Positions 40,457-48,070 of a DNA stretch of 64,000 nucleotides are shown here, one piece after another. The notes beneath the pieces were generated by a model that did not search any database, was not told the origin of the DNA, and saw only the letters and a list, made by a program, of their open reading frames with translations. Made by a program: the position numbers and the translations under genes. The stretch's first letter is position 1. Each line of letters starts with the position of its first letter. Where the stretch lies: assembly GCF_028765165.1 (NCBI RefSeq), contig NZ_JARADB010000004.1, positions 372,001-436,000 on the forward strand. The letters are read 5' to 3'. This stretch comes from Paenibacillus sp. MAHUQ-63 (GTDB lineage: Bacteria; Bacillota; Bacilli; Paenibacillales; NBRC-103111).

Positions 40457-41713
40457 TTGACGACAGCACCTAGGAACCATATCCAAGCAGCGAGGCTGCA
40501 CGAGCGTATTCAGAAGCTGGCGCAAGTCGGGAAAATCGGGGAAACGGGCGTTTGCCGGCTGGCGTTATCCAAGGAAGACCGGGAAGGCGTAGAGCTGGTG
40601 AAAACGTGGATGGAAGAAGCCGGGATGGACGCTTATATCGATCCTTTTGCCAACCTCATCGGGACGTGGAAGGGGCGTAATCCGGATGCGCCTGTGCTTA
40701 TGATTGGCTCGCATATCGATTCACAGCCGTACGGCGGGAGATATGATGGGGCGATCGGCGTATTGGGCGCGATTGAAGTCGTTCAAAGCATGAGGGAAGC
40801 CGGACTTACGCCCGAATGCGATATCGAGGTGGTGGCGTTCTGCGATGAAGAAGGCTGCCGTTTCAACAAAGGCTTATTTGGCGTACGCGGGATGACAGGC
40901 AAGCTGGAACAAGATGAGCTGGAGCGCACGGACAAGAACGGCGTCACCCGCCGGGAAGCGTTGATGCAATTCGGCTGCAATCCCGCCGATTTCGAAGGTT
41001 ATGCGTTCCAGCCCGGACGCATCGGGGCTTTCCTGGAACTGCATATCGAACAGGGGCCGGTGTTGGAATCCCAGAATGCTCCGATCGGAATTGTTACGGG
41101 AATCTCCGGACCGCTATGGCTCACGGTGGAGATGAACGGTTTCGCCGGCCATGCCGGTTCGGTACCGATGTCCATGCGCCATGACGCGTTGCTCGGCTGT
41201 GCCAAAATTATCGTTGCGCTGAATGAGCTCGTGAAGCAGGAGCCGGGTGCGCCGACAGTCGGGACGGTGGGGTCGCTGACCGTTTTTCCCGATTCACGGA
41301 ACATCATCCCGGAGAAAGTCTCATTCACGGTCGATTTGCGCGATATCGACCTGGCGCGCCGCAACGCGCTCGAAGCGGAGCTGTTAAGCGTCATCGAGAA
41401 CGTGTCGCGAGACCATGGTCTTACGTATGCCATCCGTGAAGATACGAACAGCGAGCCCCGCTATTGCGCGGAATGGATCATGGAGCATCTGCGCGAGGAA
41501 GCGGAAGCGATGGGGCTTAACCCGCCGGAGCTGATGAGCGGACCGTTTCACGATTCGTTGGCGATGTCTTACGTATGCGACTATGGCATGATCTTCGTTC
41601 GCTGTCTGGAAGGCATCAGCCATAATCCGAAGGAATTCGCAAGCGAACACGATATTACGCTGGGCACGGAGCTTCTGTACCGAGCGGCCGTCCGAATCGC
41701 CATGAAGAAGTAA
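40457..41713 (+). CDS. Zn-dependent M20 amidohydrolase, probable beta-ureidopropionase
   Basis: Member of the allantoate amidohydrolase/N-carbamoyl-amino-acid hydrolase (hydantoinase/carbamoylase, Zaa) family, 418 residues. Metal ligands: H in MIGSHIDSQPYGGRYDG, the bridging D in the same motif, E-E in CDEEGCRFN, and the C-terminal H in GISHNPKEFAS; the substrate-carboxylate segment AFLELHIEQGPVLE is intact. In this operon the substrate is most likely N-carbamoyl-beta-alanine (the product of dihydropyrimidinase), giving beta-alanine, CO2 and ammonia, as in bacterial PydC. Stereospecificity for other N-carbamoyl amino acids cannot be excluded. TTG 40457 is used; no ATG with a ribosome site exists nearby. 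Confidence 0.88.
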   Translation: MTTAPRNHIQAARLHERIQKLAQVGKIGETGVCRLALSKEDREGVELVKTWMEEAGMDAYIDPFANLIGTWKGRNPDAPVLMIGSHIDSQPYGGRYDGAIGVLGAIEVVQSMREAGLTPECDIEVVAFCDEEGCRFNKGLFGVRGMTGKLEQDELERTDKNGVTRREALMQFGCNPADFEGYAFQPGRIGAFLELHIEQGPVLESQNAPIGIVTGISGPLWLTVEMNGFAGHAGSVPMSMRHDALLGCAKIIVALNELVKQEPGAPTVGTVGSLTVFPDSRNIIPEKVSFTVDLRDIDLARRNALEAELLSVIENVSRDHGLTYAIREDTNSEPRYCAEWIMEHLREEAEAMGLNPPELMSGPFHDSLAMSYVCDYGMIFVRCLEGISHNPKEFASEHDITLGTELLYRAAVRIAMKK

Positions 41714-41735
41714 AATAGCGCGGAGGGGGAGGCAT

Positions 41736-43094
41736 ATGGGGACATCCTTTATTTCACTAACCGATTTAAAGCGTAACTTTGCCGAAGTCAAAGCCGGCAT
41801 GAGACCCAAGGAGGCGATGGAGGAATCGAATCGCTGTCTGTTTTGTTACGATGCCCCTTGTACGCGTGCTTGTCCGACGGGAATTAATATTCCTTCGTTT
41901 ATTAAAAAGATTGCCTCCGGCAACCTCAAAGGATCCGCCCGGACGATTATGGAGGCGAATCCGGTCGGGGCCTCTTGCTCGAGGGTATGTCCGACCGAGG
42001 AGCTGTGCGAAGGGGTTTGCGTGCTTCATCAGTCGTCCAAGCCTATCTTGATTGGGCAATTGCAGCGCTATGCCACCGACTGGGCCATGGAGAACGAACA
42101 GCAGCTGTTCAAGGCCGGAGCTGGCAACGGGAAGTCGGTTGCCGTCATTGGAAGCGGACCTGCCGGTTTATCGGCAGCCCGCGAGCTGGCCCGCTTAGGC
42201 TTTCAGGTGACGGTTTATGAGGCGAAGAGCGAAGCGGGCGGTCTGGATACATACGGCATTGTTTCCTTCCGTTTGCCGCAAGAAGTGTCGCTTTGGGAAG
42301 TTGAGCAAGTTCGCGGATTAGGTGTGAATTTCCGGATGAATACGAGGGTCGGGGTCGATGTTACTGCTGACGAACTGCTTCAAAACTATGATGCCGTCGT
42401 CCTGGCTGCCGGAATGTCGAAGGTGCCCATGCTCGGCATCGAAGGCGAGACGCTGGCAGGCGTCTACGATGCCATCGACTTCGTGGAATCGACCAAAATA
42501 GGACTCGATCCTCATCTCATCGGGAAGCGCGTAGCCATCATCGGAGCGGGGAATACGGCGATCGATGCGGCGACATGTTCGGTGCGGTTAGGCGCGGAGC
42601 ATGTGCAAATCGTGTATAGGCGAACGCGCGAAGAAATGACGGCGTATGACTTTGAATTTGAGTTTGCCAAAGGGGATGGCGTCGCCTTCCAGTGGCTGAC
42701 AGCCCCGCAGCGTATACTAGGAGACGAAGCAGGCCGTGTCGTTGCAATCGAATGTTTGCGGATGGAGCTTATTGATGGCGATGCAGGCCGTAAGAAGCCC
42801 GTTCCGATCGCCGGCTCCGAATTTCTGATTTATGTTGACGCCGTGATCAAAGCGATAGGGCAAACGAAGCACACCGCGCTCATCGATCAATTTAAGCTGG
42901 ATCATCGACGAGGAACGGTGACGGTCGATCCGCAAACAGGCCAAACGTCCAACCCCAAAGTGTATGCGGCCGGCGACATCATCTTCGGCGAAGGACAAGG
43001 CGAAGCGATGGTCGTATCGGCCGCTCAACAGGGGAAATTGGCTGCGCATGCCATTAACAGGAATTTGATGAACAACCAGGAGGAGTCGGCTTAA
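41736..43094 (+). CDS. preT: Dihydropyrimidine dehydrogenase, NAD(P)-binding subunit PreT
   Basis: Flavoprotein subunit of bacterial dihydropyrimidine dehydrogenase, 452 residues. It takes electrons from NAD(P)H and passes them to PreA. The N-terminal cluster-binding domain has CLFCYDAPCTRACPTGINIPSFIKK and a second Cys set CSRVCPTEELCEGVC. The FAD-binding GSGPAGLSAARELARLG follows near residue 135, then the NAD(P)-binding IIGAGNTAIDAATCSVRLG near 270 and the C-terminal AAGDIIFGEGQGEAM. The layout is that of the glutamate synthase small-subunit family, and pairing with PreA 43 bases downstream identifies it as PreT. CGGAGGGGGAGG precedes ATG 41736. Confidence 0.93.
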   Translation: MGTSFISLTDLKRNFAEVKAGMRPKEAMEESNRCLFCYDAPCTRACPTGINIPSFIKKIASGNLKGSARTIMEANPVGASCSRVCPTEELCEGVCVLHQSSKPILIGQLQRYATDWAMENEQQLFKAGAGNGKSVAVIGSGPAGLSAARELARLGFQVTVYEAKSEAGGLDTYGIVSFRLPQEVSLWEVEQVRGLGVNFRMNTRVGVDVTADELLQNYDAVVLAAGMSKVPMLGIEGETLAGVYDAIDFVESTKIGLDPHLIGKRVAIIGAGNTAIDAATCSVRLGAEHVQIVYRRTREEMTAYDFEFEFAKGDGVAFQWLTAPQRILGDEAGRVVAIECLRMELIDGDAGRKKPVPIAGSEFLIYVDAVIKAIGQTKHTALIDQFKLDHRRGTVTVDPQTGQTSNPKVYAAGDIIFGEGQGEAMVVSAAQQGKLAAHAINRNLMNNQEESA

Positions 43095-43136
43095 CCTACA
43101 GAACGATAATACGCGATCAAACTGGAGGGATTCAGC

Positions 43137-44429
43137 ATGGCTGATTTACGCATTAATTTGGCAGGCATCGCATCTCCTAACCCTTTCTGGTTAGCGTCAG
43201 CACCTCCGACCAATACAGGATACCAGGTTCAACGGGCATTCGAGGCTGGATGGGGCGGGGCGGTATGGAAGACGCTTGGAGATCCCATCATCAATACGTC
43301 TTCACGGTTCGCTGCCGTGCATTTCAACGGGCAGCGGGTTGCCGGATTTAACAATATCGAACTGATTACCGACCGGCCGCTTGAGGTCAATTTGCGCGAA
43401 ATATATGAGACGAAGAAACGATTTCCGAATCATGCGCTTGTCGTATCGCTAATGGTGGAACCGAAGCGGGAGAAATGGCATGAAATTGTAAAAAAAGTAG
43501 AAGCCGTCGGCGTAGACGGCCTGGAGCTTAACTTCGGCTGCCCGCACGGGATGGCGGAGCGCGGCATGGGATCCGCTTCCGGCCAGCAGCCTGATCTCGT
43601 GGAAGCGCAGACGATGTGGGCGAAGGAAGCGGCGCGAACACCGGTCATCGTGAAGCTGACGCCGAATATTACAGATATTACGAGCACGGCGCGGGCTGCG
43701 GTGCGGGGCGGAGCCGATGCGATCTCCCTGATCAATACGATCAATTCGCTGGCCGGCGTCGACATCGATACGTGGAATACAATTCCGCACGTGGGCGGGA
43801 AAGGCTCTCACGGCGGTTATTGCGGACCAGCGGTGAAGCCGATTGCACTTCACATGGTAGCGGATTGCGCACGCAACCCGGAAGTCGGCATTCCGATTTC
43901 CGGGATCGGCGGCATCTCCAATTGGCGCGATGCGGTGGAGTTCATGCTGATGGGAGCGACGGGCGTACAAGTATGCACGGCAGCGATGCATCACGGCTTC
44001 CGGATTGTTGAGGATATGATTGACGGGTTGAACAATTATTTGGAGGATAAAGGGCTCGCCAGCGTCACGGAGCTGATCGGGAAATCCGTTCCCCGTTATT
44101 CCGATTGGGGCAACCTCGATTTGAATTACGCCGTCGTAGCGCAGATCGACCAAGAAACGTGCATTAACTGCAATAAGTGTCATATTGCATGTGAGGATAC
44201 GTCCCATCAATGTATTGAGATGCTCACTGACGATCAGGGCAAATCGTATTTGCAAGTTCGGGAGGAAGACTGCGTAGGCTGCAATTTATGCGCGATCGTT
44301 TGTCCTGTCGATGGAGCGATCACGATGGTTGAGGTTGCCGGGACCGATGCGCCGATGACTTGGAATGAACGGCAAGCGGCGATTGCCAAGCTGTCGGATG
44401 GCAATTCCAACAAGAAGGAGGCTGTTTAG
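43137..44429 (+). CDS. preA: Dihydropyrimidine dehydrogenase catalytic subunit PreA
   Basis: FMN-containing subunit that reduces uracil and thymine to the 5,6-dihydro forms, 430 residues. The TIM-barrel part resembles class 1B dihydroorotate dehydrogenase (SPNPFWLASAPPTNTGYQ, KLTPNITDI, SGIGGISNWRDAVEFMLMGA). The active-site cysteine is in LNFGCPHGMAERGMGSA. The C-terminal ferredoxin domain has two [4Fe-4S] motifs, CINCNKCHIACEDTSHQC and CVGCNLCAIVCPVDGA. PreT and PreA together correspond to the single mammalian DPYD chain. ATG 43137 has ACTGGAGGG upstream. The dihydropyrimidinase gene begins 1 base after the stop codon. Confidence 0.94.
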   Translation: MADLRINLAGIASPNPFWLASAPPTNTGYQVQRAFEAGWGGAVWKTLGDPIINTSSRFAAVHFNGQRVAGFNNIELITDRPLEVNLREIYETKKRFPNHALVVSLMVEPKREKWHEIVKKVEAVGVDGLELNFGCPHGMAERGMGSASGQQPDLVEAQTMWAKEAARTPVIVKLTPNITDITSTARAAVRGGADAISLINTINSLAGVDIDTWNTIPHVGGKGSHGGYCGPAVKPIALHMVADCARNPEVGIPISGIGGISNWRDAVEFMLMGATGVQVCTAAMHHGFRIVEDMIDGLNNYLEDKGLASVTELIGKSVPRYSDWGNLDLNYAVVAQIDQETCINCNKCHIACEDTSHQCIEMLTDDQGKSYLQVREEDCVGCNLCAIVCPVDGAITMVEVAGTDAPMTWNERQAAIAKLSDGNSNKKEAV

Positions 44430-44430
44430 C

Positions 44431-45870
44431 ATGGCCAAACTAATTAGGAACGGCACGGTCGTGACGGCCGCCGACCAATATCTGGCGGATATTCGTATCG
44501 AGAACGGTATCATCGTCCAGATCGGACGCCACCTCCCCGAGGACGGAGCGGAAGTGATCGACGCGCAGGGACATTATGTATTCCCTGGTGGCGTTGACCC
44601 GCATACGCATCTGGATATGCCCTTTGGCGGAACCGTTACGGCCGATGATTTCGAGACCGGGACGAAGGCGGCCGCGTTCGGAGGGACGACGACGGTCATT
44701 GATTTCTGCTTGACGAACAAGGGTGTCCCGCTGCGTCACTCCGTCCAGACCTGGCATCAAAAAGCGGCAGGCAAGGCTGTGATCGACTATGGGTTTCACC
44801 TGATGATCGCAGAAATCAATGATGATGTGCTGGCGGAGCTGCCCGTCATGATTCAAGATGAGGGAATAACGTCGCTCAAAGTGTTCATGGCATACAAAAA
44901 TGTATTCCAGGCGGATGACGGGACGCTTTACCGGACATTGCTCGAAGCCAAGCGGCTTGGCGCTCTGGTCATGGTTCATGCGGAGAATGGCGACGTCATC
45001 GATTATTTGATCCGGGAAGCGTTGGAGGCCGGGCGTACAGAGCCGATTCATCATGCGTTGACGCGTCCGTCCATCATCGAGGGCGAGGCGACCGGCAGGG
45101 CGGCGAGACTAACCGCATTGGCGGGCTCGCAGCTCTATGTAGTCCACGTGACTTGCGAAGAGGCCGTGCAGCAGATCGCCGAAGCGCGAAGCCGGGGAAT
45201 CGACATCTGGGGTGAAACGTGTCCGCAGTACTTGATGCTGGATCAGTCGTATCTGGAGAAACCGGACTTTGAGGGGGCCAAATACGTCTGGTCCCCGCCG
45301 CTGCGGCCGAAGCATCACCAGGAAGTGCTGTGGCAAGCGCTTCGTAACGGACAGCTTCAGACGTTAGGCTCCGATCAGTGCTCGTTCAATTTCAAAGGCC
45401 AGAAGGAGCTGGGCTTAGGCGATTTCAGCAAAATTCCGAATGGCGGGCCGTGCATTGAAGACCGCTTCTCCATTCTTTTCTCGGAAGGCGTCTTGAAAGG
45501 AAGAATCTCCATTCATCAATTCGTCGATATCGTATCGACGCGAAGTGCGAAGTTGTTCGGCTTATTTCCGAGAAAAGGAACGATCGCGGTTGGCTGCGAT
45601 GCCGACATCGTCATCTTTGACCCGCACGCCAAAAGAGTTATTAGCGCGGAGACACATCATATGAATGTCGATTATAATCCGTTCGAAGGACTGGAAATTA
45701 CCGGAGAGCCCATCACGGTCCTGTCCAGAGGCGAGTATGTGATCAGGGACAAACAATTCGTCGGTAGACCGGGCGCCGGACAATATATGAAACGGCAAAC
45801 TTACCCTGCAGCCGCCATGGAGGTTGTGCCTCAGGAGGCAGACCGCTCAAGGGGGGAGCCCGATGTCTGA
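44431..45870 (+). CDS. hydA: Dihydropyrimidinase
   Basis: Zinc amidohydrolase that opens the ring of dihydrouracil or dihydrothymine to N-carbamoyl-beta-amino acids; relatives are used as D-hydantoinases. The binuclear zinc centre is complete: H58 and H60 in DPHTHLD, the carboxylated lysine at about K150 in SLKVFMAYKN, His near 182 in VHAENGD, His near 238 in VVHVTCEE, and Asp near 315 in LGSDQCSFNFKGQKELG. 479 residues is the normal size. The start ATG 44431 with AAGGAGG 9 bases upstream replaces an upstream frame extension that overlaps preA. The last 8 bases overlap the small gene that ends the operon. Confidence 0.93.
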   Translation: MAKLIRNGTVVTAADQYLADIRIENGIIVQIGRHLPEDGAEVIDAQGHYVFPGGVDPHTHLDMPFGGTVTADDFETGTKAAAFGGTTTVIDFCLTNKGVPLRHSVQTWHQKAAGKAVIDYGFHLMIAEINDDVLAELPVMIQDEGITSLKVFMAYKNVFQADDGTLYRTLLEAKRLGALVMVHAENGDVIDYLIREALEAGRTEPIHHALTRPSIIEGEATGRAARLTALAGSQLYVVHVTCEEAVQQIAEARSRGIDIWGETCPQYLMLDQSYLEKPDFEGAKYVWSPPLRPKHHQEVLWQALRNGQLQTLGSDQCSFNFKGQKELGLGDFSKIPNGGPCIEDRFSILFSEGVLKGRISIHQFVDIVSTRSAKLFGLFPRKGTIAVGCDADIVIFDPHAKRVISAETHHMNVDYNPFEGLEITGEPITVLSRGEYVIRDKQFVGRPGAGQYMKRQTYPAAAMEVVPQEADRSRGEPDV

Positions 45871-46108
45871 CCATGAACAATATAGGCAAGAGAAGCAGAA
45901 GCTTGATGATTATACGGGCCGGAACTTCCGGATCACCGGGGTGAAAGAGGACTTGAGCGGCGCCTGGCTGGCCCTCGAACACCCTGGCGGGGAAACGGCA
46001 ACGCTTCATTTGAAAACGGCGAACGCGAGGAAATATTATGTCATGCTCCTCATGAAGCAGCAGGACGTGTTAAGCGATACGTCGATACATGGAATCATGG
46101 AATCGTGA
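45863..46108 (+). CDS. Small uncharacterised protein at the end of the pyrimidine operon
   Basis: An 81-residue protein that I do not recognise. It is hydrophilic with a beta-rich centre (NFRITGVKEDLSGAWLALEHPGGETATLHLKT), begins with a charged helix (DHEQYRQEKQKLDDYTG) and ends with a helix (ARKYYVMLLMKQQDVLSDTSIHGIMES). ATG 45863 has GGGGGGAG 6 bases upstream and overlaps the dihydropyrimidinase gene end, so it is translationally coupled to the pathway. The strong intrinsic terminator 26 bases after it marks the operon end. A role in the pathway is suggested only by position. Confidence 0.7.
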   Translation: MSDHEQYRQEKQKLDDYTGRNFRITGVKEDLSGAWLALEHPGGETATLHLKTANARKYYVMLLMKQQDVLSDTSIHGIMES

Positions 46109-46134
46109 TTAAAATTCAGTTTGAGCGAAGGAGC

Positions 46135-46161
46135 AGGCTGCTGTTGCAGCCTCTTTTTTTT
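46135..46161 (+). terminator. Intrinsic terminator of the pyrimidine operon
   Basis: AGGCTGC (46135-46141) pairs perfectly with GCAGCCT (46146-46152), loop TGTT, followed by CTTTTTTTT. Confidence 0.9.
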
Positions 46162-46194
46162 GCCAATAAAAAACAATTCAAACCAAACGTTACA

Positions 46195-46223
46195 TTGTCC
46201 GGACGGATCCAATTTAGTATGAT
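46195..46223 (+). promoter_or_regulatory. Promoter of the ABC exporter pair
   Basis: TTGTCC (46195-46200), a 17-base spacer and TATGAT (46218-46223). The leader to the first ATG (46307) is about 75 bases long and carries the palindrome at 46271. Confidence 0.65.
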
Positions 46224-46270
46224 GGAAGGTACGGTCGGCAAAGGAGAACATTGCTTAACGATATGAATAT

Positions 46271-46283
46271 TTAATGTCATTAA
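46271..46283. repeat. 13-bp palindrome TTAATGTCATTAA in the exporter leader
   Basis: Identical to the site at 35294-35306. It ends 8 bases before the TGGAGG ribosome site of the first exporter gene, a place where a bound repressor or RNA structure would affect expression. Confidence 0.5.
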
Positions 46284-46306
46284 TTATCACTGGAGGCCCC
46301 TGCATA

Positions 46307-48070
46307 ATGATGGTAAAACCAAAAAAGAAAAACTCGATGGGGCAATACGCCGAGCTGCTCAGCCGGTATTTGTTCCCTCAGAAAGGCACGCTAATCTTAT
46401 TGACGCTGCTCTTATTCGCCTCGATCGGGCTGCAGCTCGTTTCGCCGCAAATCATTCGCTTCTTCATCGATACGGCGCAGGCCGGCAGTGCGTTAGAGCC
46501 CCTGATTACCGCGGCCGTCTTGTTTATCGGCTTCTCGCTCGTCCAGCAGCTGGTTTCCGTCACGGCCACTTATTTCAGTGAAAATGTCGGCTGGAAGACC
46601 ACGAATAAGCTGCGCGTGGATTTGGCCGCACATTGCTTGTCGCTTGATATGTCTTTCCATAAATCCCACACCTCCGGCTCTTTGATCGAACGGGTTGACG
46701 GCGATGTGAATGCGCTTGCGAACTTTTTCTCCAGCATGATCATTCATCTGGTCGGTAATTTGCTGCTGATGGCGGGCATTATCGTGCTGCTGTTCCGCGA
46801 GAATTGGCTCATTGGCACGGGGATGGCCTTATTCGTCCTTTTTGCCGTGTATATGATTCAATGGATCCGCAAATTCGCAGTACCGGTGTGGACGGGATGG
46901 CGTCAGGCGAATGCTGAATTCTACGGCTTTATCGGCGAGCATTTGGAAGGCACGGAAGACATTCGCGCCAATGGTGCGGTCGGCTTCGTGATGAACCGCT
47001 TCTATACGATGCTTAGAAAGATGCTGCCCTTAAGGGTCAAAGCGTTTCTCGGCTTCTGCGCCATGTGGAACATGTCGATTTTCGTATTTGCACTGGGCAA
47101 TGCGATGGCTTTCGGCATTAGCGCCTATTTGTGGTATTCCGGCAGCATTTCGCTGGGGACGGTCTATCTGATTTTCTTCTATACGGAACTGTTGGCGAAG
47201 CCGATTGAGAAAATTCGCACGCAGATGGAGGATTTGCAGAAGGCGGACGCCAGTATCTCGCGGATCCGCGAGCTTTTCGCCACGGAGTCCGCCATTGCGG
47301 ACGGTCCTGGCGCTCCGCTGCCGAAAGGCCCGCTCAGCGTCGAGTTCCGGGATGTTACGTTCAGCTATGACGGTGATCAGCCGACATTAAAAGGCGTGCA
47401 GCTTCATTTAAAGCCCGGAGAAGTGCTAGGTTTATTAGGGCGGACGGGGAGCGGCAAATCCACGATGGCCAGACTCCTGCTGCGCTTCTATGACCCGCAG
47501 AGCGGATCGATTAGGCTTGGCGGCACGGATATTCGCAGCTGCAAGCTCTCCGAACTGCGCAAGCGAGTCGCTTTGGTCACGCAAAATATTGAAATTATGC
47601 AAGGCACGATTCGCGATAACCTGACCTTCTATGATGATTCCATCTCCGATAACGAAATCATACAGGTGCTTACGGAGCTTGGTCTCGGTTCCTGGTATGC
47701 GTCGATGCCGGAAGGGTTGGATACGCTGTTAGCGTCAGGAGGCGGCAGCTTATCGGCAGGTGAAGCGCAATTGCTCGCTTTCGCCCGGGTATTTCTGACG
47801 AAGCCGGGGCTCGTCATCATGGACGAAGCGTCCTCCAGGCTGGATCCGCTCACTGAACAGCGCATTGAGAAGGCTGTTTCCAAGCTGTTGAACGAGAGAT
47901 CCTGCATCATGATCGCACACAGGCTTGCGACGGTACAGCGCGCGGATCATATTCTCATTCTGGATAACGGACATGTGCTGGAGACAGGAAGAAGAGAGCA
48001 GCTCGCCGCAGACCCGGGCTCCCGATTCAGCCAACTGCTTGCCACGGGACTGGAGGAGGTGCTCGTATGA
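46307..48070 (+). CDS. Heterodimeric ABC exporter, subunit with canonical ATPase site residues
   Basis: Half-size ABC exporter (587 residues): six transmembrane helices in about residues 25-310 followed by the nucleotide-binding domain. Walker A GRTGSGKST is near residue 382, the signature is a variant LSAGEAQ, and Walker B with the catalytic glutamate is LVIMDEASSRLDP, so this chain carries an intact catalytic Glu. The H-loop is in CIMIAHRLATVQRADHI. I chose ATG 46307, with TGGAGG 10 bases upstream; the frame from 46274 begins within the palindrome. Its stop overlaps the start of the partner gene (ATGA). Substrates of such pairs include drugs, lipids and peptides; none is indicated here. Confidence 0.9.
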   Translation: MMVKPKKKNSMGQYAELLSRYLFPQKGTLILLTLLLFASIGLQLVSPQIIRFFIDTAQAGSALEPLITAAVLFIGFSLVQQLVSVTATYFSENVGWKTTNKLRVDLAAHCLSLDMSFHKSHTSGSLIERVDGDVNALANFFSSMIIHLVGNLLLMAGIIVLLFRENWLIGTGMALFVLFAVYMIQWIRKFAVPVWTGWRQANAEFYGFIGEHLEGTEDIRANGAVGFVMNRFYTMLRKMLPLRVKAFLGFCAMWNMSIFVFALGNAMAFGISAYLWYSGSISLGTVYLIFFYTELLAKPIEKIRTQMEDLQKADASISRIRELFATESAIADGPGAPLPKGPLSVEFRDVTFSYDGDQPTLKGVQLHLKPGEVLGLLGRTGSGKSTMARLLLRFYDPQSGSIRLGGTDIRSCKLSELRKRVALVTQNIEIMQGTIRDNLTFYDDSISDNEIIQVLTELGLGSWYASMPEGLDTLLASGGGSLSAGEAQLLAFARVFLTKPGLVIMDEASSRLDPLTEQRIEKAVSKLLNERSCIMIAHRLATVQRADHILILDNGHVLETGRREQLAADPGSRFSQLLATGLEEVLV

